A stretch of DNA of 64,000 bases, from contig NC_083505.1 of the NCBI RefSeq assembly GCF_032362555.1, positions 11,709,501 through 11,773,500 on the forward strand, written 5' to 3'. The translations under genes were made by a program, and so were the position numbers. The notes below the pieces were generated by a model. That model had not been told where the DNA came from. It worked only from the letters and a program-made list of their open reading frames with translations, and ran no database searches. This DNA is from Amyelois transitella. Taxonomy: Eukaryota; Arthropoda; Insecta; Lepidoptera; Pyralidae. Positions 30,281 through 45,200 of the stretch are shown in pieces; positions within the stretch are counted from its first letter, which is position 1, and each line of letters opens with the position of its first letter.

Positions 30281-33200
30281 GTGAGCTGAACACTATTTTA
30301 ATTGCCGGTTGTTGAGCACCAAGGCAATACGAACGAATGTGAAATTGACCTTTCTTTGAGTGTTGTCGTCAGGGTAGTTTAAATTAAAATTAGCATTTCC
30401 GTTTATGTCTTTTCTTACATACTTTCGTGGGTTGTTTACTACAAATTGTTTGTTTTCCTTAGAATGCGCATCCCAATTATCCCAAAATTTGATATAGAAT
30501 TGGACTATAATTTAAGGAATGACAATATCACCTTTAAAACTAAATAGAAGTGTCCAAGGTAGGCAGTGGGCGATGTTGGCCTCAGCCCACACTGCTGTTG
30601 AATAAATAATTTGTATTAGAACATTATTATGTGCCATATTTGTCACATCAAATGCAATTGTAATTGAATGGATTCTTTTGTCTTTGCTACTGTAATGAGA
30701 TACATAATAATTGATCAAAGCATCATTTTTATTAACAAACCTGAGGTTTATGTGTAGATAATTAGACATTTACTTTTTTTTATAACCAACAACTTATTAT
30801 AACCTTTTATTGTTGGCAAGAAAATAAACAGTGTTATGTGTAGTTCCTGGCACTATAGAACGGGACCGCTCCGTATCTTTAACATGGAATTCGTAAAAGA
30901 CGACTAAGGGGGTTGCATCTGATAATAGACTTGGGATTTCTCTTGTAGGTAGATGGGCTAGCAACCTGTCTCTATTTGCATCATGATTCTATTGACAAGC
31001 CATACAGCTGAACATGGCCTTTTAGTCTGTTCAAGACAAGTTAGTACATACATACTTACAGTATCGTCTAAATCCCTTGTGGGAAAGACAGGGCTAACAG
31101 TTGCAAAAAGACTGAAAGGCTATGTGCAGCTGTATGCTTTTTGATAGAATTGAGATTCAAATACTGACAGTTTTCTAGCCCATCGCCTACAAGAGGAATC
31201 CCAAGTTCATTAGCCTATCCCTTAGTGTGCCCTTAACCCATGAGCTTGTAATAAGAGTTGTGAATATGGATGTAGTGAAAAAAGTAAATAGAAAAGATAG
31301 GCAGGGATTATGGCAACTTGTCACTATTTCTATCTTGATATTTAAGTTTGGATAGTTGGGAAGTTTACGTTGTTGAAGAAAATGCTGCAGTGCAGTTTGG
31401 TACCGCTTCTTCTGCACTGACGCCTTGGAAGCGGCAGTAAACTTAGGTTAAGTAATTTATTTGACGTCAACCAATGTTGTGAAATCAAAAGATTTGACAA
31501 TCATTAAGCGATATGAAGTATCCTAAAAAATGAATAAAAAATTTTGAATTTTTAATGTGAATCACCATTTCATCATTAAGATATCCATCTGTGGTGCAAT
31601 TTAGTCATCAAGTCTAGTGACTGTTAGGCTATATCAATCATAAAGGATATAAAAATGTGCCGTGTGGTTCCTAGCACCAACAAAAAAAAGAAGAGGATCA
31701 CTCCATCTTGTTCTCATGGATGACGTAAAAGACGACTAAGGGATAGGCTAATAAACTTGGGATTCTTCTTTTAGGCAATGGGCCAGCAACCTGTCTCTTT
31801 GTGAATCCGAACAGCTGAACATGGCCTATCAGTCTACCCCTCAAGGGATATAAACGTAATAATATTTAGGTATATATGTTTATAAAAATGTGATGATACC
31901 AGCAAACTTCATTTTACCATATGACTTATTCAACTACGTAATTTTGTTTCTGATAAACTTAATTTTGAACTTGAATTTTTAAGTGAATTTGATAAGTTTT
32001 TTTTTTTAATTTCGAATGAGTGTTTCTCTGATGAACTTATTTAAACAACTTTCATGTTGCTTCTACAATTTATTTTTCTATTATCCACAGTTTAACTAAA
32101 TCTGAGAGAACAAAAACTGATACTCTATTTTTATTAATTGGTAAACATTTGGTCATTGGTAACTTTTGGTCTCAATGCACGGCCCAGTTTTCGTATTATT
32201 CCCACCTGTTCTAAAATTAAATCAATCAAAAGACCAAGATCAGCAAATCGCGTTATAGTTACTTATCTCAAGTCATAACTTCGGTTCGGATTAGGAATCT
32301 TGGTAGGGGGTAGGGAGTCCGCAGCGTCTCGGTCAGCAGTCGCATCGCGGGCGCAGCACGGCGCGCGCGCATCGCACCGACGTCCGCCAGCCATCGTGAG
32401 TGATGTCATCTACGTGACAGTGTAGTGTTGTGGGAAGAGGCTCGTGTCCTTCTCTGTAAAGAGTTGTCAAAATTGAGATCGAGTCTTTTATAGTTGGATA
32501 GCTTTTGAGCTCAGGAGTCTGATAAACAGGACTTTCATTGTCTCTCATCACATTGGATGAAGGAACATTTTGCAAAGTTACTGAAATGTTATTCAGTCAC
32601 ATGTCAGAATTATTTTCACCAGTCTTTCGTCGTACCTGTCAAGACTCAATCTAGTACTTTGCTAATCTATTTACGAAAGGCTCATAACCACACCGCGACT
32701 TAAAGGACTAAGGACTCGATCCTCTGCAAGTCTGGTGCGGTGCTTGTGAAATATGGTAGCGATGGTCGCCTCGGCCTCTGGGTACGGCACACTGCGCCGC
32801 TTCCTTAGCGCTCCTGAAGGGCAGCGCGACATGGAGGCGGGCGTGGTGCCCACCACATCTGTCGCCGTATCGGTAAGTTGACTTGTTGGCTAATCCGTTG
32901 TGTTGTCATTTGATTTTGTGTGAACAAGGCTTTAAACTTTTCATGGCCTTTGGCTTTTACATTAATTTGTTTAAATAAGCGTGTTTGTAACTGAAGGGTT
33001 CTCGTGAAAATGAACCTACGACCTCTTAATCTACAACCACATAAAACAATCTAGGATTGACCGTCTAAGAAATGTTGAAGAAACAGTTGTATATGCTTCG
33101 CATGTAATTTGGTGTGGCTGAGCCGTTACATGATAACGTTATGTGGAATGTTGATGCGACTCGATGACTTGTTTATCGATGCGACACCGTGAGTCGTGGT

Positions 33201-36200
33201 GATCGAAGTAATCATTGTTCGATTATCGCTAAGATAACGTATGACAGCATTCCTGATGGTTCGATGCATATTTTCGTCATTCGCAAGTGGTCTAAATTAC
33301 TTATTAGTTATAGATCGAATAAAACACAGCAAACCTTTCTTTGCAGCTTTTTTTGAGGTTTCGGTAACTCCCACATTCTCTAATCTATCTTACTAGATCC
33401 AAATTTAAATATAGCTAGGCACTGGCTAGCCTGATCTACAAAGCAGTAGTCTGTCTTAGCGGAAAGATCCTTCAAGGCTTTACCTTCCTGCCTAAGACTA
33501 CATTCGATATTGTGAAACCTCAATCAAATAATAACAAAACTGAATGCCCCGAGCAGTTCAGCCGATGTGGTTTTAACGCATTAACCTAAACTGTTTCTAC
33601 CATTCAAAGTATTTCTAAAGCCTTAGAAAGTGCCACAAAACCATTATTCACAATGGGAAAAAGAGTTAATGTGACTAAATTTAACATTAAAATTATCATC
33701 TCGTTTAAGCAGAAAGTGTCAAATAACACAATATTTTATTACATTCTTGTGTATATAAAAATTTAGGAACATGTATCGCATTAAAATTATCTCCCTATTA
33801 ATTTTCTGAGAAAACACTGCATTATTTTGTGCCGGGTTGTTTATCTACGGTTATTGTTTCATGCTAATTTTTACCAATATTTTAATCGAACATATATATG
33901 TAGCATGTTAACATTAGTCCACTCTGACCGTTCAAGGGTCATCAACCTTACTTTCCTTTTTATTATTCCGTTGTTATATTAGCATCGATCGAAATTCCGG
34001 CCTTGGCCCGACGCTGACGTTCTATTACAATATTTCTTTTCTCGATGATATCATCCTCATCTGTTGAGGAATATACGGGATGGATACAAGGTTAGGTCAT
34101 CAGACCGTGGCTGTATCTCGTTCGTGGAGAGCACGGCTCGTTGGCTCCCGACCGCGAAAGGAGTGCGCACCACGTTGGATGCCGACCCAGATCACTTTGG
34201 CGTTTACTCGATTTTTTACCCCGAATTAGCGTGGAACGCTGAGAGTTGATGCTGCAAATCAAATGTCACAGTTACAAACATTTAGCAAAACTAAATTCAA
34301 GGAAAAAACGAAACTATTAGTTACTTGATCTTGTCAGTAAGTATCGTTTTGTAGTTATATTAAAATGCTCTTCAGGATATTGCAGTAATAAACGAGCTAC
34401 CGGTGCGTAAAGAAACGCCACGAAACAAATGCGGTAATAATAGAATATTGTCAATGGGAAACTGAATTACAATTTAGTACCTATTCAAAGCAATCGTTTA
34501 GTTTTTCGCCCAAGGGCCCATCGTGTGTGGCAAAAAGAACTAGTCTGCCCTAAAAGAGGTGCTGGAATGCCTATTTTGAAATACAGAAATAGACATGTGT
34601 TTGCCGCAAGAAGTCTACATTAGAATTCCACGGAAAAATAACTTAAATGTTAGTACGACATAACTTATATATGACCCAGTAACAGCTGGGTACATAATTC
34701 ACACGCTTTCTAACGATAGAAATAATTAACGATTTAAATGTTATCGGAAACGTTTATCGCTATAACGATTTATAATTGTACAGAAAATAGTTTTTCGATT
34801 CTGACCATTATTTTGGTCGCTCTAGTGCTAAGCACGAAGTTTCGACAGACTTTGTCGTTTTTGACAGCGCATACTTCCGCCCACAGTTCTATTTCTTATA
34901 TGGATGGAACCTTGTTATGTAGGCACGTGAATAGTCAATACATATTTTGCAACAAAATCAAGTCTACAAGCCTCAGAATGCAAAGGTGTTCTGCTTTTTT
35001 TACTTTTAATGTCTTTCGACTCGAGTATAATTTTTCAATGTTATTTATTTCATTATTATGTCTTAAATAAATCGATTCCATCAAAAACATAAATCAGTTA
35101 AACTGTTATCTATTTGGATATGCAATGCTTATAGGTTTTTAACGATTTATTCGGTCAGTCTTATAGGAAATAATGAGTAACGTCGCCTGAAATAGTATGT
35201 AGGTTGCTGCAAACTGCCGGGGGAACGTTACGCAAAGGCGATCTGTAAATAAATCATATTATCTGAGCCTTTGATGAAACTGGATGTTTCAAAATTGACC
35301 TAAGTGGTCGGCATTGCATTATACAGTTATTTACTACGAATACTATCAACAACGCCATTTGATCTCATGCTAGAGTTAAAACTATGTAATTGTATCGCGG
35401 AGATTGGTTCTTCGATACTATTTAACAATTTCTTTCTGTAGTTAGAATTACGACACATCCGCTACAGAAATCGTGATTGGGCATGGCAGATTGTACCGTA
35501 CCTATTAATTTAATTTTCGAAAATATAAACAGTTTTCTTGTTACAAAATCAGGAATATAAAAGTGCGTATTTCTCAGCTAAATATCTTCTTAGTAAGAAG
35601 TACGGCTGATATCGTTAAATCATTATAATAAGAAGGTACTTCCTTTGTTAATGTTTTACGATTACCGTCAATTATGACTTAATTAACTTAGGTTACCTAG
35701 TTACTAAAAATATTTTACTAATTATAACCACATTTTTATAAGTTGGTGGCCCTCTAGAGTGCATGTTATGCCCGCTACTACTTGTTGTCCTTGACACACC
35801 ATCTGTCATTCTTAGAATCTTGAAAATCTTGTGCAAATAATAAAACGTGCTGTAGCTATATAATCTAATTTATTTGCAAAGATGAAAGTGTTGGTATCGC
35901 AGATGCTAATCCTCTTAAACTACGCCAAGATTTCAAACTTTCACAGCTAAACACTGGCATGGTATGAACATTTACTTAGCTCCGATATAAATTTAATATT
36001 TTAGAAGAGTAATGAGCGTAAAATATATGTGAAGTTGTGACTTTTTAAAATAACTTCCATTTAATTAGATGTGGAATTTTGATAAACCCGTGATCACGCT
36101 TTTCGATGTAGATTAAAAATGCTTTGCTGATTAAGTAATATGTTTATTGGGCTTCTAAACGTGTGGCAGAAGAATCTTCATTTTCATAACATTATTGTAC

Positions 36201-39200
36201 TGAAAAGTAAGTCAATTAACTAAGAATGAAATGATTTTCTTTTATTCGTGATTTTAAAGAATGCCTTACTAAACCTCAGTAGCGTCTAATTGTGGTTACG
36301 CGAAGTAATAGTTACTCTTAATAATGTAATCTCACAGCTCGGCTCCGACAGTTCGATACAATGCATCTTATGGACTTGGAGAAAGCTATAAGAGGAATGT
36401 TTGGCGGTTACTTTCATGTGGCAAGCTTTATATTACACACGGCAGAAGATACGGCCGCCTGACTTTAAACATCTGTGTGTGAAATGAAGTTTACATTACT
36501 TACAAGAGATCATTGATGTCTGATATTATTGTAATGTGTATCGTTTTCATTTCAGTAGTCATAATTTATTTCTTAAAATGTTTGAAGTCTTCACCTTCCA
36601 ACCTTTCCCCGTCTAGTGAGTACGTAATAGGGAGAAATGCCTAATTGCATGTTTTAATTTCTTTAGATGGCTAAAAGTATTGCATAAACTCTAGCGTGGT
36701 TTGTAATTAAGGAGTAAAAATCTTAAACCAGTTGTTTTGTAATACGATATTTAAATTTTAATTGGTCAGTACTAATAAAGTTAGCAATCACGTGTGCATT
36801 GAGGTGTTACCGTTTGTAATCGTCACTATACGTCCGATGAATGAATGCGAAAAGTGAAATTAGCCTGTAGGCAAGTTTTTGGTCAGATTCAATCAGACGT
36901 TCGCCCGTGGGCCCAAACATCTGATGAATGAAGCCGCTCTCTCCATTCACAACACAAATACATTATGTTATGCAAATGAAAAGGAACGCATTGTATTAAT
37001 CGTTACGTGATTGTATACCAATAAGTCTTGCGTGCAACGAGATGAAAATCGTTGAGACAAAAACTTGGAAAATCTGTTCTTATGAATGCTGCGCTTATTA
37101 AGACTCTTTTATCAGCTTTTCTTAAAAAAGTGTTATCAACTTTATCGTAATCTTTGTTTATCTTTCGACGCAGGTAATGTTTATACTTTTATCTTTCTCG
37201 AAGTTTTGACTTTTATCAGTTGATTTTGCAGAAAGTTTAAAACCGTTTATTTGCTAGATAATAGTGTCTGGCGTTGTTCCAATAATGTTGTCGTGGAGAT
37301 AGTGTCCTTTAAGAAGAAGTCCCAAGAAAATTTAAAGACAAAAATATGAATGATTTACGCGCATTGTCGTCCAATGTTACTTTCAACTTGCTGTCAATGA
37401 TTCTTCTAGTATTTATTTAATTTGTAATTAAAGCATATATGTAGATACCGATTTTTTATTAACTCATCTTAAACAATTATGACCATTCTTATTATTGAAA
37501 GCTTTTTTGTTTCTTTATCTTTTAAAGAAAAACGACATGAAACAAGTACTTTTTAGTGTTAAGTCGTTTATGTTTCTCGAGTCTTCAGAACTGCAAGTTG
37601 AATAACCCCATTTCAATAGTGTCGAAGTCCAGTCTGCTGCGCATTGTAGGATCAGTTTCAACAAGAGTCTAAACGAGCAGGAAGCGAACGACGCGTCTGC
37701 CATGACGGTTTATATAAAAATGTCGCTTTGTAGTTAACTTGACGTAGGGTCGTTTCGATCTGAAGAAATTAAACAATGTTGTAAGGTTCATTAAATATAG
37801 CATTAAGTGAACCATTTTTTGATTAGATTGTTCACTGAGATAATTATCTAGGTATGGAAATAATCGATTGATTTGCTACGTTTAACTTCACGTCGTTATT
37901 TCACACGAAATTGTGTTTCTTGTAGTTGTAACTAAAAGGTGTTTTATACAATTTCACATAGGCTTTCTTCTTCTTCATCTTTATTTCCGTTCATTCATAG
38001 GTTTGCCTTTGAATGATTGAAATGATACGTATTGTGCATGTATTGTGAATACACTTGTATTATACTCGTTGATTGGCCCTAATGCCTGCTATAATTACTA
38101 TGCAAACGTAAGAATGACCTCGACATAACTTAGTCATACAGTACTTGAACAGTATCATGTTTAGTACATATCGTTATTCCGTTAGAAATAAAATTTTGAC
38201 GAGCTGTGCAAATTTTATTTATAGCTCCGTAGCGACTTTCGTCGAGTCAAGATCAAGGTTTAAGCCGTTTCGCTGTCTCATCGTAATTTACTTTTACATT
38301 TGATACTATAGCAGAGGCATTGAAGTCTGTTGTCACGTTCATTGCTACATGATCACAAAATTTAACTTATTTATTATGTTCGGATCTTAAAATCGTACTC
38401 ACAAATTTAAATTTGCATATATTACATGAACATGACACACTTTATCAATATTCTAAACTGGTTTGGTCTTTTTGAGCAGTAAACAGAAGCTTAAACATCG
38501 CCTCTGTGTATTGAGTAACATTACAAACATAAGTTTTTATACCTTCCTGTAATCTTCAATATCATGAAAATAAAACTATGAATAAATAACATGTCCAATT
38601 CCCAAGGAGCCGTAGCTAATCTACTAAGAGCAAATTAACAGATTCTGAAACATTGATCACGTGCATCTCACTGATACTAACCTCTATCTGTCTTACTAAT
38701 GAAACACTAATAGGTTGGAATAAATAAGTTTCTGTTTGGTATTATAGTTCTTTATAGTGCTTAAGCGCCCTTAATGCATGTATTTGCTTTTTTATGTTTG
38801 ATATGAGCATTACATTTCGTTTCATAAAATTGAAGAACAATAAATCAATAGAGATTATAATAGCTATAGTTTACCATTTTTATTATATGATTCGCAATTG
38901 CTGTTGAAAATCTCGTTTCGCAACGCAAATTATTATACTTAGCGCAATTAAATGTTATTTATACCTTGAAGCCACTGTGAAAGTACTTTCACAAAAGTTA
39001 AAAATTCCTAGCATGATTATTTAACCGCCTCATCCTCTGAATGAGATTCTTGGGCAACAGCAGGTAAAGTTGTGGGGATTCCAGGCATGTTTGAAATAGT
39101 CTTGTCCTCCGTGGGAAATCATGAAATGGAGACGCGCGTGCATCAACTCTTATTTCGCGAGTCACGCCTTACCGGTATTTTTCCTGACACAAGCTTGCCT

Positions 39201-42200
39201 AACTATGTTACAGCCGATAGTTAACCGACTTGTGTTTTGTATCAAGATTGCGACATTTAAACATATTGTTGCATGTTTAAATACATTCGTAAACATTGTT
39301 GTTATATTTATTGGCGCGTAACAGTCCAATCTTTGCATGGATTGCAGTTGTCTTAATTATCTATTGATATGATATAAGATCAGTGCTTTTAATAACTCCT
39401 GGAAATCTATGAATGTATAGGAGAAAACTTGTTTCATAGTCTTCATATACTATCTATGTATTTCTGTGAGAAACACTTGTGGTATTGTGAAAAAGAACTA
39501 ATCATATACAGTTATTATTCATGGTCTCTATTGTGTTAGCGCCAGTGTCATTAAATATCAACCATATTGATTCTCAAGTTTCACTTGACCAAACTACTGT
39601 AAGTTACAAACTCAATTTAACCGGTGATTAATTTTTTCACATGAAAAACAAATTAAGTCAAACTCTCTTTAGTTAAAGTACCGTATCCCAGATAATTTAC
39701 GCCCGGAAAATTTTATGCAGCAACGTTGTCAAAATTAAAGAAAAGACAAAAAAATTAAGCCTCCCTTAATCATCTAAACGAAGTTTATGCGGATAGAGTA
39801 CCCGAACTGATGTATTTAAATTTTAAACGTTTTTTTGCTGCGTAGCGTCTTGTGAGTATTTAGTTTTTGTCCTGTAAGAGATAATGACGTGACATGTGTA
39901 TGTAAAAATCTAAAATGGTAAGCGTATTTCAAACATCCCTTTTATTCTTATATTTTCAACGTAAATAGAACCGGATCAATTCCATCTTCGACATTACCAT
40001 AATGTTATTTTAATTCACTAACTCAAGCTTGAAGCTTCATGTTATCTGTCAGGGGTGAAGAAACTAGTAAGACCTGTAATTTCAGGTTACATTATTGGTT
40101 ATGTACCGTTTAACTGTATTAAGTTTTTGTTGCCGTGTGGTTCCCGGCACAAATAGAAAAAAGAATAGGACCACTCCATCTCTTTCCCATGGATGTCGTT
40201 AAAGGCGACTAAGGGATATGCTTATAAACTTGGGCTTCTTCTTTTATACGATTGGCTAGCAACCTGACACTATTTGAATCTTAAAGCCAAATAGCTACTA
40301 GTAAACGTGGCCTATCGGACTTTTCGAGACTGTTGTGTTGTCTACCCCGCAAGGGATATAGACGTTATTATATGTATGTATGTTAGTTTTTTGTTATGAT
40401 TAGTTCAAACGAATAATAAATATACATACATACATACATACATATGATCACGTCTATATCCCTTGCGGGGTAGACAGAGCCAACAGTCTTGAAAAGACTG
40501 AATGGCCACGTTCAGCTATTTGGCTTAATGATAGAACCGAGATTCAAATAGTGACAGGTTGCTAGCCCATCGCCTAAAAGAGGAATCCTAAGTTTATAAG
40601 CCTATCCCTTAGTCGCCTTTTACGACATCCATGGGAAAGAGATGGAGTGGTCCTATTCTTTTTTGTAATAGTGCCGGGAACCACACGGCACTAAATATAT
40701 AATTGGATATATTAATAAAAATATATATTGCAATATTTTAAATTTGTATGTCGGTGCATGTAAAGCCTTCTAGTATTTAGGCTTCGAACCTTGTGGCCAA
40801 TGTTAATCAGCGAACAAACAAATCCTTTGCAATGTCGTTACGCCTACTTAACTAATTTTGTGGAATTTTAGTATAAATTTTGAGTTTTTTACTTGATATG
40901 TTTTAAATGTAATTTAACACTTACAATGAACTTTCTATTTGTATTACTATCACTATATAAACAGATCGGTTGGATAAAATTTTCAATTATAAGTTTTAGA
41001 TGTATGAAAGAATTTTGGCAATAAATGAAGTTTTACCACATGACGGCTTCATGAATTGCGCCATCCCATTCATGTGTTCCCAAGTTCGTATTTACTTAAC
41101 GAACACGTTGTCGCCGTGACCGGAGCCTCTTGCTACCGTGATCGGCATACATTAACGTTTCTTGGTACCAAAAAATATCTGCCTCTCCAATGCTTCTTCA
41201 AATATTTAATACTTGTCGCAATATTTCCGGAACAACTTTCGATACAGCCTAATAACACATCTGAATAGAAACACTTTGGTCAAACAGTGACGTAACCACT
41301 ATGTAATGTCCAGCCGTGCCGTTGGTCATATCGATCGTCGGTTGTCCGGTGCCTATATTATTGGTTACGAAATGTGTATACCGTCTGGTTGCTCCCTGAG
41401 CTAGACATCTCTTACTTTCACCCAGACTGTCTGCGCAGCGTCTGCACTATCCATTGTAGATGCTAGATATAATCAGAAATCTAAACCCACACTTACTGCT
41501 TCTTAATGACGCTCAGGTATATTGTATAGTATCAAATCTAAAGAAGTAAGATGCAGTTTTATATATTTTCTGTGTTATCTGTCTATTTTTGTGTAACATT
41601 TATCTGACATTGTGAATTATCTACCTCAAACGGGCAGATATGCAAAATTATGTCTTGTTTGCTAAATTTATCTCGTACACAGTTACATTATAAAATATTT
41701 ATTTTTTTGATTTCATCATTACTATTTTGATTATGTTTTCGATGGTTACCTAAATTATAATTGCTTTATCATATTGTATTAAAATTACGGTACATGATTG
41801 GTGTTTTCCTGTCACTTCCTTAGTTATGCAGAGCTCACAAGCCTTGACAGTGCCTCGCTAATATCAGCGTAGGCCCTAAGGCCACTGTATAATTTTCATT
41901 GCCGTTCGTTCGCGTGTCGCTAGTCACATTAAAATCCATCTATGAGTGAGGCTCATCCGTATAATTGACATCAAACATGAAATAATTGCTGTTGTTATAA
42001 CATTTTCGAGTATCGGCCTTGGTATAAAAATTGTCAGGTTTCTTATTTTATCTAGTAATAAAGCAAGAACTATTCAGTTTATATGGTAGTTAGCCTTATG
42101 TGCTCAATAAAGCCAATGTATGGCAGTCGTCGCGTGGGCTTTATATTTATAGTTGCCATTAGTTATGACTTCATCCAGTTGCTCTGTTGTCGACGATTTG

Positions 42201-45200
42201 TCCTTAAAATTACGTTATGGTTTACATTCATTCTTAAATAATTTAGCAGATATTTAGCTATACGCTTAGTATGTTTTCCTATTATTATATCTAATTTGAA
42301 ATAAAATACAATTAAATTACTAAGAAATTTGTGAGTAACAGTCGTCCAGGTAGCACAATCTGATGACTCAGAAGTGCCCCGATCATTCGCCGTTTCCTGT
42401 GTTGTTAAACTGATTGTAAGGTTATTAGTTCCAGTAGCTCCACTGGCTGCGAAAGCTATGACAATTCTTTTTAACTCTCAATCTTTGTCCTTGGCAATAG
42501 TCATCGTTTCTATTTGTAGTTATAGAATATTGACTATACTTTTCGTCAACTTCCTATTTCCTTTTTCTATAGTCCTTTTTATTGTCAATAACTTTTAAAT
42601 AACCTGTGTGATATTCTATTCCGGTCACGTTTATTATATTTCAAGCAATCTTCTTTTCATAGAATTGTTGATACCAGTTATTCGTTTCCCGTTGCCTTAG
42701 AAGGAGATGCATGCTCGTTTACGACTAATCACCGCGTTGCAAAAATCCAGTTAATCGTATCTCGGCTTAACACTGCATTAGATGGCCATCTGTGTAGTTT
42801 CCAATGAATTATTTATTAAAGTACATGTTCCGAAGGCTTGATCTTTTTCTCCTGACCGCTTTTGACTTGTCGCCTTATTTGGACAGTAGTGATTCACTTC
42901 TTGTTCCGCTCTATACATTACATTTGAATGTTGAATCGTGATGAAACTTTTGAAGCACAATGTCAGCTGTCTTCCTTTGCCTTAAATAAGAAATTCAATG
43001 ACTTGAAATTTGCAACATCAATATTTGTTTGAATAATGTCCACCTTCAACAGGTGAATCTCAAAATTAATTTGATGTAGGTACATATGTACACCGTATGG
43101 TGAATGCAGATGTCAGTAGAAAAACTAAAGCGAGGATCTTGTTTTTATATTCAAAACTACATCATACTTGTAGTCCTCATACAAAAAACAGCGTTAATTA
43201 CTCTCCACGCGTGCTTTCTTGATCATCTTGCCATTAATAGGCCGTTTTAAGAATAGTTTGTTTTGCCATCCACTCAACCAGGACGACTTTGCTGCATTAA
43301 AATGCCGTATTCAACTTCCCCTTGGGAATTAAAACAGTTTTGTAAACACGACACTAATTCACTAATGCATTCCGTATGTATGGAAATAAACGCCTGTTTG
43401 CTTCACTTGTTTCTAACGATAAACAATCATTTACAAGGCAAATTGTCGGCACTTGTGTCTCATGGTCAGGTTTATCGATCGTTGAATATAAGCTTTTGAG
43501 GATTTTATTGTGGGAAGTAGAAATAGGAGTGTGCATTCCAATCCACATATTAACTTTTATTTGTTGCCTCGAAGATCCTTAATAGAACTGTCCGAAATGA
43601 TCGCCAAACATTCGAGACAATCGATACGGTTTATTAAGTGTATTTTTAGTTATCCCGTTTTGACGTATGAGGTAAAAACAGGACTGCAAGCTGTCTGTGG
43701 GAGGCTGTGTGGCGTGGGCGCCGACCTCCTTGGCTCGCGTGGGTGCAGGTGCCAACGCACCTTTCCAGTTCCCAGCGGCTGGTCCGAAGCCTCAATCCAA
43801 TCCTAATTGCTTCGTTAACTTTACCATTTTATAATGCACCTCTTTGAGTTTAATAATCATCAAATTTTTTAGCTGTAATGATGTACTACGTAAACTTAAA
43901 TACTTGTTGTTATTGAAGAGCGGTATCTCCTAACACAGGTAATTCCTTACTTAAAAGGAGATCTCGGTCACAAACATGTTTGATCTAAGTTGGTACAGAA
44001 ATAAAGAAATTATTATTTAAATTGTTAATGAAACGTTTCGTTAGTGGTTCCTGTTACTTGAAATTAGCCTTCTGAAATAATCATTAAATCCAAAATCGTA
44101 ACATTTATAATGTTAATTACATGCTGTCATTTCTTTCTCCATTTCAAAAACCAGTGTTTTAGTTTTACTTACGTTCACTTTCATTCCTTTCTCTTTTAAA
44201 GCTTCATGCATACAGTTTACCATCTCCTGTAACTCCTCCGCTGATGACGCCAGTATAACCTGATCGTCGGCATAGAGCAGACATTTGACGAGTAATTCAT
44301 TCATCCTTAATCCACTTTCAGACTCTTTCAAATCTGTCAAACAACTATCCATAAATAGGTTGAACAGCCACGGTGACGCAACACATCCCTGCCTAACACC
44401 TTTCTCAATCTTAAACCACTCAGTGTGCGCTCCGTTTATCCTGACACAAGCACTCGAATCCTCATATAAGGATTTCAGTGCTCGTATCAAGAGACTGCTC
44501 ACCCCATGCATAGAGAGTGCTGACCACAATTCATTCCTCTCAACTCTGTCATAGGCCTTTTCCAAATCCACGAAAGTGCAATAGACTTTTTGACTCTTGG
44601 CCAAAAACTTTTCGGCTATGCACCGCAAAGAAAAGACCTGATCAGTACATCCCATTCCCTTTCGAAATCCCGCTTGAGCATCCCATATTTTGTCATCAGT
44701 TTCATTCCTGACTCTATTAATCAATACCTTAGCATACAATTTGCCGACGACGCTAAGCAGGCTTATACCACGATAATTTTTGCAGTCCAGTTGTGACTCT
44801 TTTCCTTTGTAAAGTGGCACAATAACAGCCTTACACCAATCTTTTGGTACTCGGCCGCTTCTCCAACACAAATTGAAAAGGCAGTACAACTGTCTAGCTA
44901 CGACGCCTTTTCCTGCTTTAAGCATCTCGACCGACACTCTATCATACCCGGCAGCCTTACCCGCTTTCATACTCTTAAGTGCTTCCACAATTTCAAACAT
45001 TTCAATTTCGCCTTCCATCTCATTCTCTTTTTCTTCGCTATAGCAGAACTCTTTCTTATTTTCTTCCTTTTTTTCAAATAAACTCTCAAAATAGTCCTTC
45101 CATATCTTTAGCACACATTCTTCTCCTTTCACAACGCTACCATCCTGGCATCTGATCCTAGTCAGCTCTCTGGTTATAGTTTTTCCTCGGGCTGACCTTA

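Noticed and set aside
32333..32856. Minus-strand frames of 80 and 61 codons
   Set aside because: Antisense of the proximal Patronin first exon and its CpG-rich upstream region.
34738..35070. 110-codon plus-strand frame with hydrophobic segments
   Set aside because: Composition fits chance translation of AT-rich intron; no family, no splice support.
43640..43810. GC-rich patch (gtgtggcgtgggcgccgacc) in Patronin intron 1 as an exon
   Set aside because: No open frame joining in phase 0 between good splice sites and no recognisable protein.
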